The translations under genes were made by a program, and so were the position numbers. A stretch of DNA of 64,000 bases, taken from contig JALEFZ010000006.1 in assembly GCA_022760475.1 (NCBI GenBank), positions 248,001 to 312,000 of the forward strand, read 5' to 3'. Below the pieces are notes generated by a model. The model did no database searches. It saw only the letters and a program-made list of their open reading frames with translations, and was not told where the DNA came from. This document shows, piece by piece, positions 8,709-17,427 of the stretch (position 1 is its first letter; every line of letters starts with the position of its first letter). The DNA is from Bacteroidia bacterium (GTDB lineage: Bacteria > Bacteroidota > Bacteroidia > J057).

Positions 8709-10364
8709 TTATAGAGCATGAAGGATAACTTTTTTGCTCAACTTCTTCCCATTAGCCTTTAATTCGACTACATACATCCCTGACGGAAGAGTATTCAGAG
8801 AAATAACCCTGCTATTCCTTCCTCTATTTATGCTAATGGAATTTTTATAAACCATTTTTCCCTGGCTATCCAGAAGTGAGATTTCACCTTGTCCTGTCTC
8901 ATTCGAACTAATATTTAGGCTAAGGTTTTGTCCAATTACTGGATTTGCTACTGAAAAACTCAGTGGCAATTCCTGTATTTCTGTAGACAACTGCAGAACC
9001 TGACTCAAACTTGATTTCCCATCGATGTCAACCTGTTTGATTCTGTAGTATATTGAGCGATTCTCGTTCAGTTGAATGGCAAAATCTGTATAAGAATAAG
9101 ATTTGAGGTTGCCATTGGTATTAGATGGATTATTTACCTCGGCCACAAAACCAAAACTTTTGCCATCCAAAGATCTTTCTACTTCATAATGGTCATGATT
9201 AATTTCCTGACTGGTAGACCATTGGATCACACCTGCACCATTTTCGTAGGAAACCGAAATATCTTGCCATTCAACCGGGAGGAAGGCAGGTAAAAATGCC
9301 ACATCACAAGTTGGAGGTATGTAAAAAGAATCCGGGATGGATCCTGCATCTCTGGAAACCGATGCATCTGGTGTGGTATTTTCAATATCCATGATGTTGC
9401 TTGGGCTGCTGTCATCATAAAAATTAATCCCAACCGCATCATCTCCAAAAGATCCATTGTTGATGGTTTCTCCTGAGAAATAGAAATTTCCCGAGCCTGT
9501 AATCGTAGAGTTGTTGGTGAATCTAACGCCCGCGACATAACCTGAAGCCTGGTTATTAAATGCCTGATTGATCTCAATGAGGTCGTTTGGCGCTCCTCCG
9601 GCCCCTTGAACAAGGATAATTCCTGCGTTTTGGCTGTTGGGATTGTCATTAACAAAACCTGTAGCACTAAGCAGCGAACAATAATTGTTCATGCTGGATG
9701 TACCTCCCAAGCTGATACTCCCTACAGAGCTTACCAATCCATAATTTTCTAAAGCAGAGTTGAATTCAAAGGAGCCCAATCCTACAAAATATCCATTGTT
9801 GGTAAATATCGAGCTGGCAGCAAACTCCACATCTGATCCTGAATACAGAATTCCCTTATTTTCCAATGTCGAAGATTGATCAAATAAGAGTGGGTAGACA
9901 AAGGTGATCCTTCCATCCTCCATATTTTCAATGTTGACGCTACCTGAAAGGCTGAGGGTACCATCAAAACTCAAGGTATCCACATTATTCAGCCTGAATC
10001 CACTCCCCAGTACCAGATTGGGAAGAATGGCCTCACCTTCATTTATCATCAAACCAGCTGCCGTAGACATCGAACTTGGCTTGAATACAGCTCCACTTTG
10101 TACGGTAATTTTACTTCCAGTGGGGAAACTGCTCACAGTTCCGGTAAAGACACTGCCAATGGGAATGCAAACCGAATCCCCTATGGTTAAACTTATGTTT
10201 CCTGCGTCACCAGGATAGGAAATATTACAATCGGCAATTGCGATATCATTTCTATTGTAGACGAAAATTAGCAAGATGGTGAGGAATAGTCCTGTTCCAA
10301 GGGTTACAAGAACCGATAGAGGGGACAATTTCCCGCTTTGATCGAGTTGTGGTTTATTGCTCAC
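8709..10364 (-). CDS. Type IX secretion substrate with C-terminal sorting domain
   Basis: The 551-residue product begins with about 17 polar residues and then a single hydrophobic segment (LSVLVTLGTGLFLTILLIFV), an uncleaved anchor or a long signal. The middle is a repetitive Ser/Asn/Gly-rich region reading like a beta-helix, followed by a fibronectin-like stretch (VEWQDISVSYENGAGVIQWS). The last 80 residues are a type A sorting domain of the type IX system: SVANPVIGQ, GEISLLDSQGKMVY, and LPSGMYVVEL near the end, finishing with a basic tail. That signal sends proteins across the outer membrane. The start is GTG at 10364, 18 bases after the stop of the upstream sigma-54 regulator, so the two form an operon. 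Confidence 0.85.
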   Translation of the reverse strand: MSNKPQLDQSGKLSPLSVLVTLGTGLFLTILLIFVYNRNDIAIADCNISYPGDAGNISLTIGDSVCIPIGSVFTGTVSSFPTGSKITVQSGAVFKPSSMSTAAGLMINEGEAILPNLVLGSGFRLNNVDTLSFDGTLSLSGSVNIENMEDGRITFVYPLLFDQSSTLENKGILYSGSDVEFAASSIFTNNGYFVGLGSFEFNSALENYGLVSSVGSISLGGTSSMNNYCSLLSATGFVNDNPNSQNAGIILVQGAGGAPNDLIEINQAFNNQASGYVAGVRFTNNSTITGSGNFYFSGETINNGSFGDDAVGINFYDDSSPSNIMDIENTTPDASVSRDAGSIPDSFYIPPTCDVAFLPAFLPVEWQDISVSYENGAGVIQWSTSQEINHDHYEVERSLDGKSFGFVAEVNNPSNTNGNLKSYSYTDFAIQLNENRSIYYRIKQVDIDGKSSLSQVLQLSTEIQELPLSFSVANPVIGQNLSLNISSNETGQGEISLLDSQGKMVYKNSISINRGRNSRVISLNTLPSGMYVVELKANGKKLSKKVILHAL

Positions 10365-10382
10365 AAGCGATTGGTTTTAAAG

Positions 10383-11594
10383 TCAAATAATATCAGAGAA
10401 TATCAGGTCGTCGGAAGTGATCTCATTGGTGTCGCTAATCAGGACAGCTCTTTCTACCATGGCTTTCAACTCTCGCACATTTCCTGGCCAGGAGTGGTTC
10501 AGGAGTTCTTGCAGTGCATCTTTGGTAAAATGCTTCTCAGCCATTTTGTTGGACTTGATAAAGTTGTTGAGGAAATGCTTGGCGAGGATGACAATGTCAT
10601 TGCCTCTTGCTCCCAAGGGAGGAAGATGGATTAAAAATCCCTGCAAGCGGTAGTACAAGTCTTCCCTAAATAGTCCTGCACGGACCCTTTCATTCAAGTT
10701 TTTGTTGGTTGCAGCAAGTACCCTGACATCCAGCTTAATTTCTCGGTTGCTTCCTAGTCGGGTTATGGCACTTTCCTGAAGTACCCTTAGCAGTTTCGTT
10801 TGCAGGTTGATGTCCATCTCTCCGATTTCATCCAGGAAGATGGTACCTCCATTGGCTTCTTCAAATTTTCCAATTCTCCTTCCCGTCGCTCCTGTGAAAG
10901 CACCTTTTTCGTGCCCAAATAGCTCAGATTCAATTAAGTCTGCAGGAATCGCAGCAACATTTACTGCAACAAATGGCTTTTTCTTTCTTGGTGAGTTATA
11001 GTGAATGGTGTTGGCTATAACTTCTTTTCCTGTACCACTCTCTCCAGTTACCAGGACCAGGATGTTGCTTTTTTCCACCTTTTGAATCAGGCGAAGGACT
11101 TTCATGATGCCTGCGCTTTCACCCACCACGTTGGAGTATTTGGCTCTATCCGCAACCGTCTGACGAAGTTCTTCAACTTCTTTTTTCAGGTTTACGTGGC
11201 TACTGAGGTGCTTGACCACATTGGAAAGTTCGACAAGGGCATTCTCATTTTTGATGATGTATTGAGATGCTCCATTGGTATAAGCTTCTACAACTACTTC
11301 CACCTTTTCCTGTCCGGAGAGGATTACGGTAGAGATATCTTCATCATATTGCCTGATTTTTTTTAGGATCTCAAGGCCATTCATGTCAGGCAAGTTGTAA
11401 TCAATGCTGACTATTTCAGGATTAAGGTGAATGTTGTTGAAGAAGTCTTCCCCGCTTTTAAAAACCCTCACATCCAGGGAATCATCTGCTTGTTCCAGTT
11501 TTCTCTGAATGATTTTGCCAAAAATAAGGTCATCTTCTATTACAAAAACTCGATTAGAGAATTTTCTTTGCATACCGTAAAATCTATTTTGCAT
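10383..11594 (-). CDS. Sigma-54 response regulator without DNA-binding domain
   Basis: Residues 14-130 are a receiver domain with the acidic pocket Glu20-Asp21-Asp22, phospho-acceptor Asp65 (SIDYNLPD) and the conserved Lys near 115. Residues 155-385 are the AAA+ domain that activates sigma-54 RNA polymerase: Walker A GESGTGKE at 184-191, the sigma-54 contact GAFTGA at 231-236, Walker B IFLDEIGE, and WPGNVREL near 370. The protein stops at residue 403, only about 30 residues past that motif, so the Fis-type helix-turn-helix found in most relatives is absent. There is no leftover reading frame for it in the 18 bases before the next gene. An in-frame ATG at 11573 is an alternative start. Confidence 0.92.
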   Translation of the reverse strand: MQNRFYGMQRKFSNRVFVIEDDLIFGKIIQRKLEQADDSLDVRVFKSGEDFFNNIHLNPEIVSIDYNLPDMNGLEILKKIRQYDEDISTVILSGQEKVEVVVEAYTNGASQYIIKNENALVELSNVVKHLSSHVNLKKEVEELRQTVADRAKYSNVVGESAGIMKVLRLIQKVEKSNILVLVTGESGTGKEVIANTIHYNSPRKKKPFVAVNVAAIPADLIESELFGHEKGAFTGATGRRIGKFEEANGGTIFLDEIGEMDINLQTKLLRVLQESAITRLGSNREIKLDVRVLAATNKNLNERVRAGLFREDLYYRLQGFLIHLPPLGARGNDIVILAKHFLNNFIKSNKMAEKHFTKDALQELLNHSWPGNVRELKAMVERAVLISDTNEITSDDLIFSDII

Positions 11595-11738
11595 AAAATT
11601 ATTTGGGTAAGTTCTAAATATGAGTTCATTAAAAGGGTAGGTATTACACTGGGATAAATTAGGATGTTAAATATTTCTAGAATTAAACTATGTGGATGTT
11701 GTCTAATTTTTAAAATTTGTAGAAAAACTGGAAATCAT

Positions 11739-12101
11739 ATGACCCATAAAGAGCTTGAAATAGATTTTGCTCAGTTGAGTATGCTGTCAGAAGACGATCC
11801 TGAGTTCATGATAGAAATATTGGAACTTATCCAGGATCAATCTCCTGGTGTACTTACTGAAATGAAAACCCAGCTACAAAGTGGTTCTTACCTTGCACTT
11901 TCTGCTACTGCTCATAAATACAAATCATCCATTAATATCCTGGGAAATTCGGTCATTGATAATCTTGTAAATAGCATTGAGAAAAATGCTAAGACTGAAG
12001 AAAAATGGGAAGAGCTTGATGACCTCGTCCAAGAGTTTGAGTCAGTTTGTGACAGGCTTTTAGAAGCGGTTAAGGTAGAGTTAGAGGAATTAAAAGGGTA
12101 G
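11739..12101 (+). CDS. Hpt-domain phosphotransfer protein
   Basis: A 120-residue all-helical protein resembling histidine phosphotransfer domains. His59 in ATAHKYKSSINILGN occupies the usual phosphorylated position, written AHxLKgxxxxxG in the family. No kinase or receiver domain is attached. The frame is open further upstream to 11664, but those residues (Cys- and Lys-rich) do not look like protein of this family, so the ATG at 11739 is chosen. It is divergent from the sigma-54 response regulator with a 144-base gap, which suggests the two belong to one phosphorelay: the Hpt could pass phosphate to Asp65 of the regulator. No histidine kinase is in the window. Confidence 0.8.
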   Translation: MTHKELEIDFAQLSMLSEDDPEFMIEILELIQDQSPGVLTEMKTQLQSGSYLALSATAHKYKSSINILGNSVIDNLVNSIEKNAKTEEKWEELDDLVQEFESVCDRLLEAVKVELEELKG

Positions 12102-12102
12102 G

Positions 12103-12148
12103 AATTATTTCAGGATTCTGCTATGGAAAGCAGAATCCTGAAATAATT
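12103..12148. terminator. Bidirectional terminator, 19-bp perfect stem
   Basis: Bases 12103-12121 are the exact reverse complement of 12130-12148, with the 8-base loop TATGGAAA. It fills the whole gap between the convergent Hpt and HlyD genes; T-rich stretches lie at both outer ends. Confidence 0.85.
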
Positions 12149-13537
12149 TTATTTTGTAGTCTTCTCCTTTTTATTTTTCTCTTTTTCATCCTTTTCTGGC
12201 TGGTGCTGCTGGTTGGATTGGGAGAGAATTTTACGCATCTGAATAAATATCCGCTCAATCAGCCTTAGGTCTTCGGTAATAATGTCCGCTTGACCACTCA
12301 TTTCTGGTGTAAAAACCAGCCTTTTATCATAGGTGGTCTTCATGCCATCCACTAGTTTGATATCCATGCTGTAATTTTCTCCCTGGGGAATGGGAGAAAT
12401 TGACGATACCTCACCAAGCAGCATGCCGAACCTTTCGAAATTATAGCTGTCCAGTTTAATGTTGACTTTTTGTCCAACAGAAACTTTTCCTGCTCCCTGT
12501 ATTGGGAGAAATGCCTTTCCTATTATTTCTTTCCCTGGGGGAACAAGGCTCATGACCTCTTCACCAGCCTTGATGTACTGATTTTCTGCCCAGATTTTAC
12601 TGAAGGTGATCTGGCCATCAAAGGGAGCTTCGAATAGGTAGTTTTTCTTCCATTGGTCTACCGCTGCCTTTAATTCTTTTAGCATTTCGCCCAATCCTAC
12701 ATCCAGGCGCTGCCTTTCTTTCAGGCTTCCCTGCTTCAGTTCGGCTATCCTCTTTTCATATTCTTCTTTCTGAATGCGATTGCTAAAAATGGAACCTTTT
12801 AACTGTTCTGCGGCTCTTTTCTTGTACAGATAGCTTGAATTGGCCTTATCGGCTTTTAGCCTAGAGATAGCCCCCTCTTCGAAGAGTTGATTGTTGATGT
12901 CTTTTTCTCGCTCGATCAACTTGATTTCCTCATCAAAAATTTCAATCTGTGTGTTAAGGTTAGCGTTCAATTGTTCCAGATTTGCCACCTGTTGGGTCAG
13001 GTTTTGGAGTTGTTCTATTCGGTAGTTTTTACTCCTGTGAAAAAAGTTCTGTTGCTCATACTGTTCTCGAAACCTAGAGTAGGTACTTTGGATCTCACCT
13101 AGTCGAGGGTACAATTTCCATTCGATTTTGGGTAAAATGGCAAGCTCGCCTGAAAGCCACGAACTGAGAGTATCCAATTGCTTTTCAAGTAAGAAGACGT
13201 CTTCATAGTTGGAGGAACTTTCCAGTACAGCCAGGTATGCCCCTTCTTTTACTTCTTCCTGGTCGTGGACCCATATATGGACCAACTTTCCACTCTGGGA
13301 GGAAACTAGCCTGATAGGTGGGGGCGAGGTAGTGAGGCTAATCCTCGCAGGGATGATCTCAGGATACTTTATCTTCCATGTAAGGAAGAGGATAACTGCG
13401 ATGACAACAGCTATTACAGTAATCCCCCAACTTACGATCCATCTGGGTGGCTTGTTCATGATCTCTTGAACCTTCGGTGACCTCAGTTCAATGTTTTCAG
13501 GATCATTTGAGTCTATGATGATTGATTCTAAGTCCAT
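12149..13537 (-). CDS. HlyD-family secretion adaptor of the peptide exporter
   Basis: This 462-residue membrane fusion protein would link the inner-membrane ABC exporter to an outer-membrane channel. It has a short cytoplasmic N-terminus, one transmembrane helix (IVSWGITVIAVVIAVILFL, about 36-54), a lipoyl-like half domain, a long coiled-coil hairpin from about 140 to 285 rich in Gln, Leu, Glu and Lys, the second half domain near 300-330 and a beta-barrel part with VSVGQKVNIKLDSY. The tail is unusually charged and Lys/Glu-rich. It lies 3 bases downstream of the C39-peptidase ABC transporter, so the two are one operon, and the pairing is typical of bacteriocin and RiPP exporters. No TolC-like gene is next to it. 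Confidence 0.9.
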   Translation of the reverse strand: MDLESIIIDSNDPENIELRSPKVQEIMNKPPRWIVSWGITVIAVVIAVILFLTWKIKYPEIIPARISLTTSPPPIRLVSSQSGKLVHIWVHDQEEVKEGAYLAVLESSSNYEDVFLLEKQLDTLSSWLSGELAILPKIEWKLYPRLGEIQSTYSRFREQYEQQNFFHRSKNYRIEQLQNLTQQVANLEQLNANLNTQIEIFDEEIKLIEREKDINNQLFEEGAISRLKADKANSSYLYKKRAAEQLKGSIFSNRIQKEEYEKRIAELKQGSLKERQRLDVGLGEMLKELKAAVDQWKKNYLFEAPFDGQITFSKIWAENQYIKAGEEVMSLVPPGKEIIGKAFLPIQGAGKVSVGQKVNIKLDSYNFERFGMLLGEVSSISPIPQGENYSMDIKLVDGMKTTYDKRLVFTPEMSGQADIITEDLRLIERIFIQMRKILSQSNQQHQPEKDEKEKNKKEKTTK

Positions 13538-13540
13538 AAT

Positions 13541-15730
13541 TTATTGACCTAATTCGAGTTGGTTGCTGACGAGTTGAAAATATGCTCCTTTCTTGTTGAC
13601 AAGGGTTTGATGGGAACCCTGTTCGATGATTTTTCCCCCTTTGAGGACGATGATCTGATCTGCGTTCTTCACCGTGCTGAGCCTGTGGGCCACAATGACA
13701 ACTGTCCTGCCTTTGAAGAAGGTATTCAGGTTGTTCATGATGATGAGTTCATTGTTGGCATCAAGTGCATTGGTAGCCTCATCGAAGAAGATGTACTCTG
13801 GATCTTTGTAGACAGCCCTTGCGATTAAGAGCCTTTGTCGCTGACCTGCACTCAGGCCGATGCCTTGATCACCGATTTTGGTATTATACCCCATCGGCAG
13901 CCCTTCTATGAAGTACTGGATGTTTGCTGTTTGGACTGCCTTTAGCAATCTGGCTTTGTCGATGTCTTCTTCCAGGGCGATGTTGTACGCGATGCTCTCT
14001 GAGAAAATGTAGCTGTCCTGCATGACTACCCCACATTTTCTTCTCCATGTGCTGTTTTTGATTTGGTTTAATGGAGTCCTCGAAACAAATATTTGTCCTT
14101 CAGTTGGGCTGTAAAACTTCAGAAGGAGTTTGATCAACGTGGTCTTTCCACTTCCACTCATCCCGACGATGGCGGTGGTTTTGCCTTCGGGTATATTCAG
14201 CTTGATGTCTTCAAGCACCCTGGGTGAACCAAATCCTGCATAATGAAAGTTCAAATTTTCAATTGTAATGTCTTTGCTTTCAGGGATCAATTCTAATAAT
14301 CCATTTTCTGTTAATTCTTCATTCTCCCTATCATGAATTTCTCCAAGCCTCTCAAGGCTTATTTTTGCGTCCTGGAAGTCTCGGATAAATTGGATAAGCT
14401 GATTGATTGGGCCTGATAATTGTCCCAATAGATAAGAGATCGCAAGCATCATACCCAGGGTCATGTTTCCCTTAATGACCTCAAGGGCAGCTGTGAAGGT
14501 GATCAAAATGTGTGAGCACTGAAGAAAAAAGGAGGAACCTGCTTGCTGGTATTGTCCCAGGGTAAGGAGCTTAATGTTGACCTGGAATAGGCCCGCTTGG
14601 ATATTCTCCCATTGCCATCTTTGTTGGCGTTCGATGTTATTAAGTTTGATCTCCTGGATTCCCTTAAGTAGTTCTATAGTCTTGCTTTGATTGGCGGACA
14701 TTTTGGCGAAGCTCTTGTAATCTAGTTCCCTTCTTTTTCGGAGGAATAGAAGAATCCACCCCACATAGAGAAGGGTACCTATTAAAAATATCCAGAATAT
14801 CTTCATGCTGTAGTATGCGAGAACAAAGCTGATAACTACAATATTCAGGCTTGAAAACAGGGTGTTGAGCCCTGATTGGGTCAGGAATTCCTCTATCCTT
14901 CTGTGATCTCCAATTCTTTGGATAAGGTCGCCGACCATCTTTGAATCAAAAAAGCTGATGGGCAACTTCATGAGTTTGAGCAAAAAATCAGAGATAAAGG
15001 AAATATTGAACCTGGTGCTTACATGTAGCAATATCCATGACCGGATAAACGAAATCGTGGTATTTCCTAGAAACACCATTAACTGGGCTGCCAAAATCAG
15101 GTAAATAAAACCGATGTTTCGCGTTCCAATACCAAAGTCTACAATGGTCTGGGTCAGGAAGGGAAAAATGAGTTCCAATAAGGCTCCAAGAAACAACCCA
15201 AGGATAAGTTGGACCATGTAGGAGCGGTATTTTTTCAAGTACTGAAAAAAGTAGCTGAAGTTTTTTCTGGAGATTTTTTCTCCTTCCTGGGCATAAAACT
15301 CAGGAGTGGTCTCCATCAGCAAAGCAATGCCTTCTTGTTGGCCCTCATGTTCGTCGCTGCACCAGCTTTTTATGAATTCTTCTGGGCTGTAGACCACATC
15401 GCCATGCGCAGGGTCTGCGACATGGACTTTCTTTGATGTGCATTTGTAGACTACCACAAAATGCTCTTGATCCCAATGGACAATTGCAGGCAGTGGGGCC
15501 TTGGTTTTTAGGGTATCAAAATCAATTCGAACACCGAGTGTCTGGAGTCCGATTTCTTCGGCAGCCTCACTTACACCTGAAAGGGATACCCCCTCTCGTG
15601 TGATGTTACTTAATTTTCGTAAGGATTGTAGCGAATAATACTTGCCATGATGTGCAGATATCATTTGAAGGCAGGTAGGACCACAATCCATCGCATCCAA
15701 TTGCGTGTAGATGGGAAATCTAGTCTTCAT
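13541..15730 (-). CDS. Peptidase-containing ABC transporter (C39 leader protease and exporter)
   Basis: The 729-residue protein has the three parts of a PCAT. Residues 1-130 are a C39 cysteine protease with Gln10, catalytic Cys16 (MDCGPTCL), His90 and Asp106; such domains cut precursors after a double glycine. Residues about 165-460 are a six-helix ABC membrane domain. The C-terminal ATPase has Walker A GMSGSGKT, signature LSAGQRQR, and Walker B YIFFDEATNALD. It would cleave the leader and export the mature peptide. The neighbouring precursor peptides both carry a GG site at residues 24-25, as this protease requires. The gene is the first of a two-gene operon with hlyD and faces away from the precursors. 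Confidence 0.95.
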   Translation of the reverse strand: MKTRFPIYTQLDAMDCGPTCLQMISAHHGKYYSLQSLRKLSNITREGVSLSGVSEAAEEIGLQTLGVRIDFDTLKTKAPLPAIVHWDQEHFVVVYKCTSKKVHVADPAHGDVVYSPEEFIKSWCSDEHEGQQEGIALLMETTPEFYAQEGEKISRKNFSYFFQYLKKYRSYMVQLILGLFLGALLELIFPFLTQTIVDFGIGTRNIGFIYLILAAQLMVFLGNTTISFIRSWILLHVSTRFNISFISDFLLKLMKLPISFFDSKMVGDLIQRIGDHRRIEEFLTQSGLNTLFSSLNIVVISFVLAYYSMKIFWIFLIGTLLYVGWILLFLRKRRELDYKSFAKMSANQSKTIELLKGIQEIKLNNIERQQRWQWENIQAGLFQVNIKLLTLGQYQQAGSSFFLQCSHILITFTAALEVIKGNMTLGMMLAISYLLGQLSGPINQLIQFIRDFQDAKISLERLGEIHDRENEELTENGLLELIPESKDITIENLNFHYAGFGSPRVLEDIKLNIPEGKTTAIVGMSGSGKTTLIKLLLKFYSPTEGQIFVSRTPLNQIKNSTWRRKCGVVMQDSYIFSESIAYNIALEEDIDKARLLKAVQTANIQYFIEGLPMGYNTKIGDQGIGLSAGQRQRLLIARAVYKDPEYIFFDEATNALDANNELIIMNNLNTFFKGRTVVIVAHRLSTVKNADQIIVLKGGKIIEQGSHQTLVNKKGAYFQLVSNQLELGQ

Positions 15731-16240
15731 GGTTGTTTTTAGCTTCTTATTGAATAATGTATTGGTGGGAGGGGGGAAGCTCAGAAAGAACTAATTGTTA
15801 TACATGAATAAAGGTTGTTGTTTGATTTTTTAGTAAGTATTAAATGGTTGGAAAAAATTTTTGCAAGAAAAATTTTCCATTATAATCTAATAACAATCAG
15901 TAAAAAGTCTCTCTTGGGTTATTAGAATACTTTTTACTTGATTTTATTAATACCGTAAATGATTTTTTCAAAAAAAAATTTTGACTCGCATAATATAAGA
16001 GTCGGAGCTCCTACCTTAGATCTTAACAAACAGAACGGACTTTTTTCATTAAACAATCAAATATCTCTTCATTTAAGTGGTTTCAGCCCTACAATGGTAT
16101 TTAAATTTTTTTGAGAATGGAACATTTATTCCTCTGAAAAAATATGAATGCAAATAAATCATAGAGGCATTTGACCATGATTTAAAGAGGTTTGATTGAA
16201 TGATACTAAAATCATTTTTTTACTATAAAACGCATAAATC
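15731..16240. other. Intergenic region between exporter operon and first precursor
   Basis: 510 bases, very AT-rich. It must hold the exporter promoter (minus) and the promoter of the first precursor peptide (plus). It contains the first copy of a conserved inverted repeat plus TACCTTAG module and then about 220 bases of non-coding leader before the ATG at 16241. No other frame is supported. Confidence 0.7.
15983..16019 (+). promoter_or_regulatory. Promoter/operator module, copy 1
   Basis: GACTC (15983-15987) and GAGTC (15999-16003) form an inverted repeat over 11 bases, followed 8 bases later by TACCTTAG (16012-16019). The same arrangement with the same spacings is found before the second precursor (16707-16743). 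TACCTTAG resembles the Bacteroidota -7 box TAnnTTTG with one mismatch, so the repeat would lie over the -33 region as a binding site for a regulator. That reading is inference; the conservation is directly visible. Confidence 0.6.
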
Positions 16241-16408
16241 ATGAAATCATTAAAGGATTTTTCTAATTCAGATCAACAATTGTCTACCACCCAACTTAGA
16301 AATGTATATGGTGGAAAGAAAATAAGCACAGCTGGTCCACACGGAAAAAAAGACGTGATGAAGGTAGATCGTTATGGGGAGTTAGTGTGGATAAAGGTTT
16401 ACTTTTAA
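16241..16408 (+). CDS. RiPP precursor peptide 1 (double-glycine leader)
   Basis: A 55-residue peptide, shorter than most annotation cut-offs. The leader is MKSLKDFSNS then DQQLSTTQLRNVYGG, ending in Gly24-Gly25, the usual C39 protease site. The 30-residue core begins KKISTAG and ends GELVWIKVYF. It aligns closely with the peptide at 16972: both leaders are 25 residues and share SL, FS, S, Q-L, T, L-NV and GGKK, and both cores share KDV-x-K, GE and W-x-KVY. The core is rich in Lys, Ser, Thr, Asp and Glu, the side chains that ATP-grasp ligases of graspetide systems join by ester or amide bonds. The ligase, SPASM partner, and exporter are within 5 kb. ATG at 16241 follows an AT-rich leader without a Shine-Dalgarno, as is usual here. 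Confidence 0.85.
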   Translation: MKSLKDFSNSDQQLSTTQLRNVYGGKKISTAGPHGKKDVMKVDRYGELVWIKVYF

Positions 16409-16971
16409 CAAGCACAAAGTTTCTCTTTCCTAGCTTGGAATAAATCAAAAAAGTTAAGGTGCGCTCCTAAAATGAGAACCTGGCATATTATTTTTTGGTT
16501 TGGCAGTAAGGCAGGTTCCTTCTGTCTGATGAAGCTCAAGTCCCTTTTTAGGATAGTGTATTCGTCGCGATATGACGATTAGCTGATTGATCGCATCTTG
16601 GCGAAACCTCACGGGGAGAGTGAATCAAGCAAAGGTTTAGGTCGGATTATCTCTGAGATATGCACACTCTAAAAAAGTTTTTTCAGGTTTTTTGAAAAAA
16701 ATTAGAGACTCGCATAAAATAAGAGTAGCAAATTCTACCTTAGTTTTCGTCGAGCAGACAAGAATTCCTTAAAAGTTTTAGCAAGTCTTAATCCCATAAA
16801 ATCCAGCTTGAATATTTTTTAAGCCAAGGGTATAAGATCCATGCAAAGTTTCAGCAAAAGGGATATTTCCTTTGAAGCTTGAAATATTTTGACATGGGGA
16901 GGGTGAACTGTCTGAACTTCTATGGAAATGAAGTATGTAATCTATTTTTTAACCAACTAATATTTATCATT
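16409..16971. other. Region between the two precursors, with a GC-richer patch
   Basis: 563 bases without a credible gene. From about 16455 to 16665 the base composition rises to roughly 46% GC, against about 30% on either side, and a 7-bp inverted repeat (GAACCTG near 16477, CAGGTTC near 16512) is present; it may be the scar of an inserted or decayed element. From 16707 the second copy of the promoter/operator module begins. Confidence 0.55.
16707..16743 (+). promoter_or_regulatory. Promoter/operator module, copy 2
   Basis: GACTC (16707-16711), 11 bases, GAGTA (16723-16727), 8 bases, TACCTTAG (16736-16743). Spacings are identical to copy 1 and the spacer CGCATAA is also shared. It sits 228 bases before the second precursor, against 221 for copy 1. 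Confidence 0.6.
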
Positions 16972-17133
16972 ATGCAATCTTTAGCAAATTTTTCTGATTC
17001 TCGTCAAGTATTGAACACCAACGAGTTGAACAACGTTGTAGGTGGAAAAAAAGAAAAAACAGAGATCGACGGCCACAAAGATGTCGTTAAAACTGTAAGA
17101 GGAGAAGTCAAGTGGGTTAAGGTTTACGCCTAA
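16972..17133 (+). CDS. RiPP precursor peptide 2 (double-glycine leader)
   Basis: A 53-residue peptide. The leader MQSLANFSDSRQVLNTNELN continues NVVGG, with Gly24-Gly25 at the same position as in precursor 1. The 28-residue core begins KKEKTEIDGHKD and ends GEVKWVKVYA. Compared with precursor 1, the middle of the core differs freely while KDV-x-K, GE-x-x-W and KVY are kept; that is the pattern expected when the kept Asp, Glu and Lys are the cross-linked residues, though this is inference. The frame stays open upstream to 16879, but the added residues look unlike a leader, so the ATG at 16972 is chosen. A strong terminator starts 15 bases after the stop, so the peptide can be made as its own transcript in excess over the enzymes. 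Confidence 0.88.
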   Translation: MQSLANFSDSRQVLNTNELNNVVGGKKEKTEIDGHKDVVKTVRGEVKWVKVYA

Positions 17134-17148
17134 GCTCCCGACTATTAA

Positions 17149-17181
17149 AATAGAGCCTGAAACTCGGGCTCTATTTTTTTA
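17149..17181 (+). terminator. Terminator after precursor 2
   Basis: AATAGAGCC (17149-17157) pairs with GGCTCTATT (17167-17175) and is followed by a run of T. It separates the precursor transcript from the maturation genes. Confidence 0.85.
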
Positions 17182-17427
17182 CTTTTCTGTTATGGAACAC
17201 TGTCGAATTGAGGTCAAATGAATGTAAACTAATCCCCGAGGAGTGGTAAACCGACAAAATAGCTTTCATAAGAAATGGTAAAAATATACACTGATTGATT
17301 TATCATTTAAATAATTATTTAGGTTGAAATTAATTTTCTTTTCAAAGCATACTTTTGGGACAGTGAGCCTATCTGAGGACATGCTGAATAGTAAAATTAA
17401 CTAGGTCTTAATTTAAAGCACAAAACC

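Noticed and set aside
9227..9667. 146-codon minus-strand frame inside the type IX substrate gene
   Set aside because: It is a shifted frame of a gene with a clear sorting domain; the frame has no recognisable content.
16477..16519. 7-bp inverted repeat between the precursors as a terminator of precursor 1
   Set aside because: The arms are 28 bases apart and no T run follows, so it does not look like a terminator.
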